A DNA stretch of 64,000 nucleotides from CAZAFL01 sp964484465 (GCA_964484465.1 CAZAFL010000014.1:12021-76020); one strand, 5' to 3'. Numbered from the stretch's first letter, positions 18,405 to 26,418 are shown. Numbers and translations: made by a program. The notes: a model not told the origin generated them from the letters alone.

Positions 18405-20918
18405 TTATGGTTTTTTGAACAGTTTTTTCAACGCATCCTCTGCTTTTTTCTTCCCTTCATCAAGAAGCTGTTGTTTCTTTTGTCCAACAGCTTGCTTAGC
18501 CACTTCCTCCTGGGCTTTGGTGTTAAGCTTAACCGCAGGGTCGGAGGCCATGCCCGAAACAGAAAAATTAAGGCTATACCTCCCGTCCTTATCCTTAAAA
18601 AATTGCAGAAGCTCCGCCGCCACCCCTCCGAGTTTCAGCTGGCTTGACACCGAAGGTGGAAGTTTGACATTCAAATTGTAGTCCATTGAGCCATCGAGTC
18701 CCTGTGAACCGTTTGCAAGGAAATCTGTTGTACCTGAGCTGACCTTAAGATCCTTGATATTCAATCTTCCGTTGGAAATTGAGAAGGCGTTGGTCCAATT
18801 CTTAAAGTTCACGTCACGCAAGTCCACAAGGCTGGTAGCATCTGCGAGTTTTTGAGTCAACGGATAGCCGCTTAATTTTCCGCTGGAAATATTCACGACA
18901 CCGTTACCGAGAAGTGATTGCGGGTTCAATCCAAGACTGTCGTTTAAATCTCCTTTGATAGTTGTAGTTGTGGAAAATTTACCGAAAAGATATTTGCCGA
19001 TCGAGCTGAAGCTTGATAACATCTCATTCGATTCGACGTTTTTTATATCCAGGTTAAGGTCAAACGGGCTTTTTTTCGGGTCACGAAGGTCGAGTGTCCC
19101 TTTGCTCTGAATCATCCCGTCAAATGCATTAACGCTAAGATTTTTCAGGTTGACAACGCCATCAGAAAGGTTGACAACTCCTTTTGCATCAGTGAATGTA
19201 AATTTCTCTGTCTGTAATTTACTCACATTGATATTTGCATCGATATCTATTCCCGGGACTATTGCTCCGGTTGCTGTCGATGAAGCTTTTTTCTTCGGTC
19301 CGGTTTCCTTCGTTGCGGGCTTTTCCGACATAAGGTCTACCGTCCGCAGTTGCCTGGATGTCAACGTTACAGTAGCATTCGGTTTTCCGGAGGTTTTCGC
19401 CGCATCACTCATTACTAACCCGAGGTAATTTTTCAGAGTAAACGAAAGAATCATATCCGACTCACCGATATCCATCGCAAGTTGTTTCGACTCAATTGCT
19501 TGGTTGTTGAACTTCACTGTGCCGTTGAGATTCTTCAGTGGTTTTGATGAACCCGCAGTCTTTATAACGACATTCTGAAAATTGACCGTTCCAGCCGCTT
19601 TCAGTGTTTGAGGAGATTTTGGTTTCCCATCGACTGAAATATCTGCGCTCATCGTTCCGGCGAGCTCAGTGCCCTGTTCAAGCGGGTAGAAATCCTTCAC
19701 TTCGTTGAGATTCATTTTGCCTGCAAATATCGCAGTCAGGTGAGGGTCGCCAAAATCGGCAACGTGCAGTTTACCGTTCAGTACGTTGTTTCCGATTGTC
19801 GCAGTGAGCTTCTCAATTCCGAAGTTGCCTCCGCTCGTGGCGCCGACATGAGCGGGCGGTTTTTCAAACGAACCCGAAAGGTTGATATTCGAGATCGATT
19901 TCGGAAGCGAGGCGTATTGCATGTTTCCGTTTGTTAAAGTAAACGTCCCTTCTATCCCGGGGCTCATCGTCTCGCTCGAAGGCCCTCTGACGGTCATTGA
20001 AAAGACAACATCCCCTGAACTCGAAAGCCCTTGCGCCTTTTTCAGCATCTCCGGAGGAATGATGGAAAGCAATTGTGTCATTTGAGCACCGGGAGAATTC
20101 ACAACAAGATTCATCGCCAGCTCTGGTTCGGTGAAGTGGGAAATTGTCCCTGAAACACTCAGCGGCAAATCCCGGATTTTTACGGAACATGCATCGAATG
20201 AAAGCACGTCGCTGTCGGTATGGTAGGAAAGTCTTGCATCTGCGGTCACCGGCTGGCCGGCAAGATACCACATTTTCTGAGAGCCATAACTGAACGACTC
20301 AATCGACGACGTACCGTTGACAAAAATTGTGTTTTCTCCGGGACGTGCTTCAACATTTGCAGTTTGATGAATACCTTTAATGAGCATGTGCATATCAAAT
20401 TTCTCATCGACCTGCTCAATCTCGCCGTCATTAATTTCAAGATTGGAAAGAAGCAGGGCGCCGGTGTTATTTTTTGATACCGTTACTTTCGTTTTGAGTT
20501 TCGCGCCCGGCGATTCGGTGGAGTAATTTTTTCTCCCATCCTTCGTCGTCTCAAGGTAGACAACCGGATGATTGACAATAACATAATCGATTTCCAGCTT
20601 GGACAAAAGCAGTTTGAGAACTTTCACCTTCAGTTTCAGATTATCGAGGGAAATAAACTGCTCCTGGTCAAAGGAAGAGCCAGTGGGATTGGAGATTTTC
20701 AAATTATCGATCTCGACAGCGAGGGTCGGAAACAGGGAAAGCGAAATATCACCGATGGAAACAGTCCGATGCGTTGTCTCCTCTATCTCCGGAATAATAA
20801 GTCCTTTGAGGCGCTCGCTTGTAAAATAAAGTTTTGCTCCAACCGCTGCGCAGACAATAAGCACCGCGGGGATGCCAAGGATGATAAGCCAGGTTCTTGC
20901 TTTTTTGCTGAGAGCCAT
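18405..20918 (-). CDS. AsmA family envelope protein
   Basis: 837 residues with one N-terminal membrane anchor (about 9-30) followed by a long periplasmic region rich in short beta-strands. There is an N-terminal AsmA domain (SIGDISLSLFPTLAVEIDNLK) and a C-terminal AsmA-like region (LGLNPQSLLGNGVVNISSGKL). It ends in a basic amphipathic tail of alternating K and A/L. AsmA-like proteins are bridge-type lipid transporters or outer-membrane homeostasis factors; the exact role here is inferred. First gene of the ten-gene minus-strand cluster, with its own promoter at 20974-21002. Low-complexity TSGKP/KKKASST linker stretches lie mid-protein. Confidence 0.85.
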   Translation of the reverse strand: MALSKKARTWLIILGIPAVLIVCAAVGAKLYFTSERLKGLIIPEIEETTHRTVSIGDISLSLFPTLAVEIDNLKISNPTGSSFDQEQFISLDNLKLKVKVLKLLLSKLEIDYVIVNHPVVYLETTKDGRKNYSTESPGAKLKTKVTVSKNNTGALLLSNLEINDGEIEQVDEKFDMHMLIKGIHQTANVEARPGENTIFVNGTSSIESFSYGSQKMWYLAGQPVTADARLSYHTDSDVLSFDACSVKIRDLPLSVSGTISHFTEPELAMNLVVNSPGAQMTQLLSIIPPEMLKKAQGLSSSGDVVFSMTVRGPSSETMSPGIEGTFTLTNGNMQYASLPKSISNINLSGSFEKPPAHVGATSGGNFGIEKLTATIGNNVLNGKLHVADFGDPHLTAIFAGKMNLNEVKDFYPLEQGTELAGTMSADISVDGKPKSPQTLKAAGTVNFQNVVIKTAGSSKPLKNLNGTVKFNNQAIESKQLAMDIGESDMILSFTLKNYLGLVMSDAAKTSGKPNATVTLTSRQLRTVDLMSEKPATKETGPKKKASSTATGAIVPGIDIDANINVSKLQTEKFTFTDAKGVVNLSDGVVNLKNLSVNAFDGMIQSKGTLDLRDPKKSPFDLNLDIKNVESNEMLSSFSSIGKYLFGKFSTTTTIKGDLNDSLGLNPQSLLGNGVVNISSGKLSGYPLTQKLADATSLVDLRDVNFKNWTNAFSISNGRLNIKDLKVSSGTTDFLANGSQGLDGSMDYNLNVKLPPSVSSQLKLGGVAAELLQFFKDKDGRYSLNFSVSGMASDPAVKLNTKAQEEVAKQAVGQKKQQLLDEGKKKAEDALKKLFKKP

Positions 20919-20973
20919 GAGAAATTCCTGTAGTTACAAACATGCAACCAGGCCACTATGTTTCGGCTTGAAA

Positions 20974-21002
20974 AAGATAGCAAAATCAGCGAAGAATATC
21001 AA
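20974..21002 (-). promoter_or_regulatory. Putative promoter of the AsmA-rsmA-ABC-...-pyrG cluster
   Basis: Minus strand: -35 TTGATA (21002-20997), 17-bp spacer, -10 TATCTT (20979-20974), about 55 bp upstream of the AsmA start codon. Confidence 0.55.
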
Positions 21003-21180
21003 CGGGGTATGAGTCCCAAATTTGACCTCCCGAAGGCTTTCTTGGCGCCAGCCCGATTAGATTTCAGAGGGTATACTCCTTTCCCATTTCTCTGTATTCT
21101 AATGACAATTATTTTCAAACATCACCACATTGATTCTATCTTCAAGTTCTCATTAATCATTTGAGATTTTTTGGAATGCA

Positions 21181-21288
21181 GGAGCATATTGTTGAAAAAT
21201 TCATAATCTGACAAAGCAAGCTGCTTTTTCATTGAATTTCAGTAAAAAATCCACCCGTGGCATTGTTATCTTATTGACAATATGCTCC
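21181..21288. repeat. 12-bp inverted repeat, 84-bp spacing, right arm inside the BMC promoter
   Basis: Left arm GGAGCATATTGT (21181-21192); right arm ACAATATGCTCC (21277-21288), an exact reverse complement. The right arm covers the last three bases of the -35 box and part of the spacer of the BMC promoter. The spacing of 84 bp between arms (96 bp centre to centre) is close to nine helical turns. This fits a looping operator, but function is inferred. Confidence 0.55.
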
Positions 21289-21302
21289 CGTTTCATTATA
21301 TT
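21274..21302 (+). promoter_or_regulatory. Strong sigma-70-type promoter of the BMC shell genes
   Basis: TTGACA (21274-21279, perfect -35), 17-bp spacer, TATATT (21297-21302). It leads to a leader of about 48 nt and a strong Shine-Dalgarno AAAGGAG (21341-21347) nine bases before ATG 21357. Confidence 0.75.
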
Positions 21303-21356
21303 CGATGCACGTAAATTTCGACGTTATCTTACACTGTTTGAAAGGAGTTTTTCATC

Positions 21357-21653
21357 ATGTCGGATATTTCACTCGATGCATTAGGAATGGTCGAGACAAA
21401 GGGACTCGTCGGCTCCATTGAAGCTGCTGATGCAATGGTAAAGGCGGCAAAAGTGACGCTGATCGGCAAGGAGGTCATTGGCGGCGGCTACGTCACAGTG
21501 ATGGTACGCGGCGATGTCGGCGCAGTCAAGGCGGCAACCGATGCCGGTGCGGCGGCGGCTCAGCGCGTCGGGGAACTGGTGTCCGTGCATGTCATTCCGC
21601 GTCCTCATGCTGACGTCGAAATGATTCTTCCAAAACGCTCTCAAGGAAAGTAA
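21357..21653 (+). CDS. BMC-H microcompartment shell protein (PduA/EutM-like)
   Basis: 98 residues, a single BMC domain. It forms flat hexamers that tile the facets of a protein-shelled organelle. Diagnostic stretches: ALGMVETKGLVGSIEAADAM at the N-terminus, pore-loop region GKEVIGGG (PduA has KIGSG here), then VRGDVGAVKAATDAGAAAA and the C-terminal VHVIPRPHADVEMILP shared with PduA/EutM. It is preceded by a perfect-consensus promoter and a strong ribosome-binding site, so high expression is expected. A stable hairpin separates it from the second shell gene. No signature enzyme (aldehyde dehydrogenase, diol dehydratase, ethanolamine lyase, glycyl radical enzyme) is present in the window. It is thus an orphan or satellite shell locus whose cargo lies elsewhere or is unknown. 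Confidence 0.95.
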   Translation: MSDISLDALGMVETKGLVGSIEAADAMVKAAKVTLIGKEVIGGGYVTVMVRGDVGAVKAATDAGAAAAQRVGELVSVHVIPRPHADVEMILPKRSQGK

Positions 21654-21665
21654 CAGCCTCGTTCT

Positions 21666-21705
21666 GTCCCGTTCCGCTTGTCGTGAGTGGAACGGGACCA
21701 ATTTT
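21666..21705 (+). terminator. Stable intercistronic hairpin between the two BMC-H genes (partial terminator or processing signal)
   Basis: GTCCCGTTCC (21666-21675) pairs perfectly with GGAACGGGAC (21689-21698). Four further pairs inside (two of them G-U) leave a five-base loop. CAATTTTATTTA follows, only partly U-rich. It may let a fraction of transcripts through and so set more of the first shell protein than the second (inference). Confidence 0.6.
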
Positions 21706-21746
21706 ATTTATGCTGTACATCTTAGCATCAGGGTAACAAACATTTC

Positions 21747-22352
21747 ATGCTTGACTACGCGTTGGGGTTAATAGAAACAAGGGGCCTGGTAGGCGCCATC
21801 GAAGCCGCGGACGCCGCCACGAAGGCTGCCGATGTCGAGCTTATCAGTAAAGAACGTGCCGACGCCGGACTGATGACCATAAAGTTGAAAGGCGATGTTG
21901 CCGCAATTCGCGCCGCCGTCGATGCCGGTTCAGCTGCTGCACAGCGTGTAGGAGAATTAGTCTCAGCGCATGTTATTCCCCGGCCTGATGACGAAACTGA
22001 AGTCCTTATTTATCCACCACCATGGCAAACGAAAGAAAAGCAGCTTCCCGCTGAACCTCGTTCGCAGGCTGACAGACCGAAGCGGGGCAGGCCACGTAAA
22101 ACAGCCGTTGCCGATACTGCTATTACAACGGAGGATCCTGTTGAAACATCTTCTCCCTCAGTTGAGTCGACACAAATGGTGTTCAGTGAAGACGAAGCAA
22201 CATACCGCCAGCAGCTCCGTGATATGACAGTCCATGAACTAAGGAGATATGCACGTAGTGTCGGCGGGTTGTCAATTTTTGGAAGAGAAATTTCACGTGC
22301 CAACAGAGACCAGCTCATAGAAGAGCTTGTGAAAGCGAGATTCCCTAAATAA
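21747..22352 (+). CDS. BMC-H shell protein fused to an AT-hook and a SAP/Rho-N-like domain
   Basis: 201 residues. Residues 1-90 are a BMC-H domain (ALGLIETRGLVGAIEAADAA; VISAHV-type end AHVIPRPDDETEV). The pore loop differs from the neighbour (KERADAG instead of KEVIGGG), bringing charge to the pore. Then comes a Pro/Lys-rich linker with a canonical AT-hook (KRGRPRK, about 112-118), an acidic Ser/Thr-rich stretch (120-150), and a helical domain (about 157-198: LRDMTVHELRRYARSVGG ... RDQLIEELVKA) resembling SAP/Rho N-terminal nucleic-acid-binding modules. EutK of the Eut compartment also has a C-terminal nucleic-acid-binding-like domain, but of a different kind. Role inferred: a minor shell subunit whose tail contacts DNA or RNA inside or outside the shell. 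The ribosome-binding site is weak (AGGG, 13 nt upstream), suggesting lower yield than gene one. Confidence 0.88.
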   Translation: MLDYALGLIETRGLVGAIEAADAATKAADVELISKERADAGLMTIKLKGDVAAIRAAVDAGSAAAQRVGELVSAHVIPRPDDETEVLIYPPPWQTKEKQLPAEPRSQADRPKRGRPRKTAVADTAITTEDPVETSSPSVESTQMVFSEDEATYRQQLRDMTVHELRRYARSVGGLSIFGREISRANRDQLIEELVKARFPK

Positions 22353-22370
22353 GAATTAACCGGCTCGTTA

Positions 22371-22406
22371 AACTCCATCCATCATTCTCTGGATGGAGTT
22401 TTTTTG
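22371..22406 (+). terminator. Rho-independent terminator of the BMC pair
   Basis: AACTCCATCC (22371-22380), loop ATCATTCTCT, GGATGGAGTT (22391-22400), then a T tract to 22405. The stem is a perfect 10 bp. It ends ten bases before the ATG of the YbbR gene, so that gene is likely expressed by readthrough or from an unseen promoter. Confidence 0.88.
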
Positions 22407-22415
22407 TTTTACACT

Positions 22416-23339
22416 ATGGAAAACAAACGCTACCATATCATCATTGCCTCAATTCTTTTTGCCGTTCTTATGTGGGTCTCCGTGAACATGGGCTACGAAT
22501 ATACCGTCACACGACATATCCCGGTGGTCATCGAAAACCTGAAAGAAGGGAAAGCCCTCAGATTCCCGGTGCCGAAGTACGTCAGCGTGAGATTCAAGGG
22601 TCATGGATGGCTCATGGCGGGCCTGTACTTTCTTACCAATGTAACATATTACATTGATGTCTCATCTCTTAACAACGAGCAGTTTACTATCACAGCGCGC
22701 GACCTACCCGACCATGTAAAACTCCCTCTCCCGGTACAGCCGGTCGATGTAAAGCCGGATACCATCATGCTTGCTCTTGATGATTACATTGAAAAACGCG
22801 TGCCGATCAGCCCCCACCTGCTGCTGGATTTTCATGAAGGGTATGGTCAGATCGGTTCTGTAAAGGTTGTCCCCGAGAGCGTGATCATCGGAGGGGGAAG
22901 GGAAATCGTGACCCGCGTATCGCAATGGCAAACATCATTCCAGCGATATGACAACCTGCATACATCCATCGATGCCATGGTTTCACTCGAAGAGCCGACG
23001 AATTATTCTCTGGAAATATTTCATACCTCAACGAGACTGGTTGTTAATGTTCAGCCTTTCGCTGAGAAGATATTCACTGGAATAGTTCTGCGGGCAGTCG
23101 GAACTCCGGCAAATAGAGAGGTTATTTTTGTTCCTCCGAAAATTGACGTGACAGTCCGTGGAGGAATAGACCAATTAGCAAAGCTCTCAAATGGCGATTT
23201 CCAGAGCACGATAGATTACCAGCAGTTACTCCAGGACTCCTCCGGCATCACTGCCCCCATGGTTTCAGCTCCGCAGGAGGTAAAAGTAATTAATCGCAGG
23301 CCGGAACGATTTCAATTCTACATTCGAAAACGACTTTAA
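22416..23339 (+). CDS. YbbR-domain (CdaR-like) membrane-anchored protein
   Basis: 307 residues from ATG 22416 (MENKRYHIIIASILFAVLMW); an in-frame TTG at 22404 lies in the terminator's T tract and is less likely. One N-terminal membrane segment (about 7-23) is followed by an extracytoplasmic beta-rich region with YbbR-like repeats (IPVVIENLKEGKALRFPVPK; VPISPHLLLDFHEGY). In Firmicutes CdaR regulates the diadenylate cyclase CdaA, usually its neighbour; here no cyclase gene is adjacent, so the role is open. pdxJ follows after 28 nt. No clear Shine-Dalgarno is present because the gene starts right after the BMC terminator. Confidence 0.8.
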   Translation: MENKRYHIIIASILFAVLMWVSVNMGYEYTVTRHIPVVIENLKEGKALRFPVPKYVSVRFKGHGWLMAGLYFLTNVTYYIDVSSLNNEQFTITARDLPDHVKLPLPVQPVDVKPDTIMLALDDYIEKRVPISPHLLLDFHEGYGQIGSVKVVPESVIIGGGREIVTRVSQWQTSFQRYDNLHTSIDAMVSLEEPTNYSLEIFHTSTRLVVNVQPFAEKIFTGIVLRAVGTPANREVIFVPPKIDVTVRGGIDQLAKLSNGDFQSTIDYQQLLQDSSGITAPMVSAPQEVKVINRRPERFQFYIRKRL

Positions 23340-23367
23340 TCCTTCGGCGAAACAGAGGCAAAACTTC

Positions 23368-24093
23368 GTGAGACTTTGCATCAACATTGACCATATCGCT
23401 ACTCTTCGGAATGCCCGGGGTGGAAACCTCCCCGACCCGGTTTCCGCTGTACAGATTGTTGAAGCTGCAGGTGCGGACGGTATTGTTTGCCATCTCCGCG
23501 AAGATCGACGACACATACGCGACGGAGACGTCTGGTCCCTTCGGAAAATGATTTCAACAAAATTGGACCTTGAGATGGCAGCAACGCCTGAAATTATAAA
23601 AATTGCCCTGGAAATAAAACCTGACCTTGTCACACTTGTTCCTGAAAAACGGAAAGAACTCACGACGGAAGGAGGGTTAGATGTCGTGCGCTTATCGGCT
23701 TCGTTGAAGAGGACAATAGATCGATTTCATGAAAAAGGAATTCCCGTGAGTTTATTCATTGATCCTGACCGGAATCAGATAGAAACAGCTAAAGAAATTA
23801 ATACAGATCTGATAGAAATTCATACAGGCGAGTACGCCGAGGCCGTTTCCTCTTCATCAAGAAACAAGCATTTTGGGCGTATTAAAAAAATGGCGGCGTA
23901 CGGCAAAAATTGCGGGTTGGTTGTCAATGCAGGGCACGGTCTTGATTATGACAACATCCTACCGATTGCCGGCATTCGCGATATTGAAGAGGTGAGTATC
24001 GGACATGCAATCATTGCGCACGCTGTGTTCGTCGGACTCGAAAACGCTGTACGCGAAATGCTGCGGCTGGTAAAACCTGAAGTGAAGAAATAA
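23368..24093 (+). CDS. pdxJ: Pyridoxine 5'-phosphate synthase
   Basis: Condenses 1-deoxyxylulose 5-phosphate with 3-amino-2-oxopropyl phosphate, the ring-forming step of DXP-dependent vitamin B6 synthesis. TIM-barrel enzyme of 241 residues. The GTG start gives MRLCINIDHIATLRNARGG, the standard PdxJ N-terminus. Also seen: DPVSAVQIVEAAGADGIVCH (His), LREDRRHI, SLFIDPD, EIHTGEYA and VNAGHGLDYDN, all family-typical. Downstream the convergent nuclease gene ends 2 bp away. Confidence 0.96.
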   Translation: MRLCINIDHIATLRNARGGNLPDPVSAVQIVEAAGADGIVCHLREDRRHIRDGDVWSLRKMISTKLDLEMAATPEIIKIALEIKPDLVTLVPEKRKELTTEGGLDVVRLSASLKRTIDRFHEKGIPVSLFIDPDRNQIETAKEINTDLIEIHTGEYAEAVSSSSRNKHFGRIKKMAAYGKNCGLVVNAGHGLDYDNILPIAGIRDIEEVSIGHAIIAHAVFVGLENAVREMLRLVKPEVKK

Positions 24094-24095
24094 AT

Positions 24096-24653
24096 TTATT
24101 GTTCGAGTTTCCGGATTTCGTCCCGGAGCTTTGCGGCGCGTTCGTACTCTTCCCGCTCAATCGCCTCCTTCAATTGAGCAGTCAGGGTCTCAAGCTTTGA
24201 TAGTTTTCCTTCTCCCTTTTTCGCAGGACCAAGATCGTTAGCTTCCTGCTCCTCATTTTCTGGAAGGAAGCCTGCTTCTTCCATCACTTTTTCGGAAACA
24301 AAAATCGGCGCTCCGTAGCGGACTGCAAGTGCAATGGCGTCGCTTGGACGCGCGTCGATTTCCTGGCTGTCAAGGTTCAACTTCGCATAGAATGTCCCGT
24401 CACGCAACTCGCTGATGGTAATTTCCCGCAGGTCGGTCCCCAACGAATCGATAATGTTCTTCATCAGGTCGTGCGTTAACGGGCGCGGAGGTTTTATTCC
24501 CTCCATCTCCAGTGCTATGGATTGTGCTTCAAACGCCCCGATAATAATCGGAAGCCGACGCGTACCGTTCACTTCCTTCAGGATCAGCGCGTAGGCACCG
24601 CCACTTGCCTGGCTCGTCGATAGACCTAAAATATCAACCTGAATTTTTTCCAC
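24096..24653 (-). CDS. Bifunctional nuclease (BFN/DUF151) domain protein with C-terminal UVR motif
   Basis: 185 residues. Residues 1-130 are a BFN domain (ILGLSTSQASGGAYALILKE; LPIIIGAFEAQSIALEMEGI; RPSDAIALAVR). The C-terminal ~36 residues are a UvrB/UvrC-type UVR helical hairpin (LKEAIEREEYERAAKLRDEI), a protein-protein contact motif. This architecture is common in Bacteroidota and Chlorobi. Nuclease activity is reported for some members but is not certain here. It lies 7 bp after etfA on the same strand and converges on pdxJ. Confidence 0.9.
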   Translation of the reverse strand: MEKIQVDILGLSTSQASGGAYALILKEVNGTRRLPIIIGAFEAQSIALEMEGIKPPRPLTHDLMKNIIDSLGTDLREITISELRDGTFYAKLNLDSQEIDARPSDAIALAVRYGAPIFVSEKVMEEAGFLPENEEQEANDLGPAKKGEGKLSKLETLTAQLKEAIEREEYERAAKLRDEIRKLEQ

Positions 24654-24660
24654 TAAAGAA

Positions 24661-25635
24661 TTATCTGTTAAGTGTTTTCTTCAATTCTTCTGTAAGGGCA
24701 GGGAGAATTTCGAATACATCTCCAACGACTCCATAATCTGCAATTTGAAAGATGGGTGCATCCTTATCTTTGTTGATAGCTACAATATACTTAGAAGATG
24801 ACATTCCTGCAAGGTGTTGCACTGCACCGGAGATCCCGCAGGCAATGTACAATGTCGGCGAGACTGTTTTCCCTGTTTGGCCGACCTGCTCATCATGCGG
24901 GCGCCATCCTGCATCGACTACCGCGCGCGATGCGCCTACGGCGGCGCCGAGCACATCCGCAAGCTTTTCAACAAGCTGGAAATTCTCGGGTGCCTTCAGT
25001 CCTCTTCCTCCCGAAACAATCACGCTCGCTTCCGTGACGTCCGGCCTTCCTTCAGCAATCTTTACTGCTGTGGCTTTCGCTCCAAAATCAGCATCTGTGA
25101 GTTCGCACGATATTTGTTCGACGGAAGCCAAATTACCATTCGCCGGACTTGCAGTGAATACATTCGGCCTGAGTGTAAAAATTTTTGTCGCGGAAGTTAC
25201 TTTCACATCCACAAAGGCTTTCCCAGCATACACCGGTCGCGAAGCGATTATTTCATTTCCCTCAATATTCAATGCTGTGCAATCGGCGGCAATTCCTGCC
25301 TCCAGTTTTGCAGCGACTCGTGGAGCGAGGTCTTTTCCCAGCTGGCTCGCGGGCAATAACAACACCGATGCGTCTTCCCGCTTAGCAACATCAGCAACGA
25401 CCTTCGCGTAGGCAGTCGTTGAATAAAAATGCAACCTGGAATCCTGCGCGGTGAGGACTCTCGTCGCCCCGTACGCACCTAACTGCGGAATAATCAGTTC
25501 AACCCCATCGCCGATCACCAGTGTCACAAGCTCGGCACCAAGCTGGTCGGCAATGCGGCGCGCGGTCTGCGTTACTTCAAACGCAGATTTCTTAAATTTA
25601 CCTTCACGCTGTTCAGCAAATGCAAGGAGTTTCAT
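24661..25635 (-). CDS. etfA: Electron transfer flavoprotein subunit alpha
   Basis: FAD-binding subunit of ETF, which carries electrons from acyl-CoA and other flavin dehydrogenases to the quinone pool or a partner enzyme. 324 residues from ATG 25635 (a TTG two codons upstream is less likely). The C-terminal FAD domain is clear: VSGGRGLKAPENF, GASRAVVDAGWRPHDEQVGQ, TGKTVSPTLYIACGISGAVQ and AINKDKDAPIF. It is downstream of etfB with a 36-bp gap. No partner dehydrogenase or ETF-quinone oxidoreductase gene is in the window. Confidence 0.95.
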   Translation of the reverse strand: MKLLAFAEQREGKFKKSAFEVTQTARRIADQLGAELVTLVIGDGVELIIPQLGAYGATRVLTAQDSRLHFYSTTAYAKVVADVAKREDASVLLLPASQLGKDLAPRVAAKLEAGIAADCTALNIEGNEIIASRPVYAGKAFVDVKVTSATKIFTLRPNVFTASPANGNLASVEQISCELTDADFGAKATAVKIAEGRPDVTEASVIVSGGRGLKAPENFQLVEKLADVLGAAVGASRAVVDAGWRPHDEQVGQTGKTVSPTLYIACGISGAVQHLAGMSSSKYIVAINKDKDAPIFQIADYGVVGDVFEILPALTEELKKTLNR

Positions 25636-25671
25636 AATCAATTCAAGTTGAAAGAGCCGGAAGAAAAATTG

Positions 25672-26418
25672 TTAGATGACTTTTGCTTCTTCATGAAGCA
25701 GTCTGACGAGCTCCGGCACCGCACTGATGTCTGTGCCTACAATTCTGCCCGGTTGTTTTGCAGCGGGCTTTCGCATTCTGATTACTTCAACCATTGGTGG
25801 GAACGCGACTGCCGGACGCTCTTCTATCGGCTTCGTTTTTGCCGCCATGATGCCCTTCAGTGATGGATACCGCGGCTCGTTCAGTCCTTTTTGTGCACTA
25901 ATTACAGCGGGGAGTTTTGTTTCCACGATTTCATGCCCCCCTTCAATTTCGCGCTCACAATGTACTTTTCCATCCTGAATATCGATCTTCACGACCACTG
26001 AAACCGAAGGCATACCAAGCATTTCTGCAACAAGTCCGGGCACCTGTTCATCATAATAATCAATCGACTGCTTTCCGAAAAAAATGCAGTCGGGGGATAA
26101 TTTCTTTAATTCCTCCGACAACGCCTTTGCAACTGCATACGAGTCCCGTACGCTATCATCCTTCAATAAGATCGCCTTATCGACACCCATTGCCAATCCT
26201 TTTCGAATCGTCTCTTTATGAACGTCATTGCCCAGAGACATCACAATTGTCTCTCCTCCCAGCTTTTCCTTAAAGCGAAGAGCCGCCTCGATGGCAAATT
26301 CATCGTACGGGTTAAGCATAAAATTAACACCATTCCGGTCGATCGTCTTACTGTCGGAACCGACGTTTACTTTTGTCTCCGTGTCAGGAACGTGATTTAT
26401 GCAAATGACAAATTTCAT
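25672..26418 (-). CDS. etfB: Electron transfer flavoprotein subunit beta
   Basis: AMP-binding subunit of ETF, 248 residues. N-terminal MKFVICINHVPDTE, then NPYDEFAIEAALRFKEKLGG, the nucleotide-loop region DKAILLKDDSVRDSYAVAKA, and the beta-subunit signature EIEGGHEIVETKLPAVISAQ followed by LNEPRYPSLKGIMAAKTK, which includes the recognition-loop region docking on dehydrogenases. First gene of etfB-etfA-BFN; promoter at 26493-26521, divergent from fbp. Confidence 0.96.
   Translation of the reverse strand: MKFVICINHVPDTETKVNVGSDSKTIDRNGVNFMLNPYDEFAIEAALRFKEKLGGETIVMSLGNDVHKETIRKGLAMGVDKAILLKDDSVRDSYAVAKALSEELKKLSPDCIFFGKQSIDYYDEQVPGLVAEMLGMPSVSVVVKIDIQDGKVHCEREIEGGHEIVETKLPAVISAQKGLNEPRYPSLKGIMAAKTKPIEERPAVAFPPMVEVIRMRKPAAKQPGRIVGTDISAVPELVRLLHEEAKVI

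Larger units (their letters stand above)
20919..21356. other. Divergent regulatory region between the AsmA-like cluster and the BMC genes
   Basis: 438 bp without a gene. It contains the AsmA promoter on the minus strand (20974-21002), a 12-bp perfect inverted repeat with arms at 21181-21192 and 21277-21288, a small hairpin (AAAGCA-AGC-TGCTTT, 21213-21227), and the BMC promoter (21274-21302). No RNA gene or further reading frame is supported in 21003-21180. Confidence 0.7.

Noticed and set aside
21213..21227. AAAGCA-AGC-TGCTTT hairpin as a terminator upstream of the BMC genes
   Set aside because: Only six AT-rich base pairs, no gene ends before it on the plus strand, and no real T tract follows.
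22404..22415. TTG at 22404 as the start of the YbbR-domain gene
   Set aside because: It lies in the T tract of the BMC terminator; ATG 22416 gives the expected short n-region and membrane segment.
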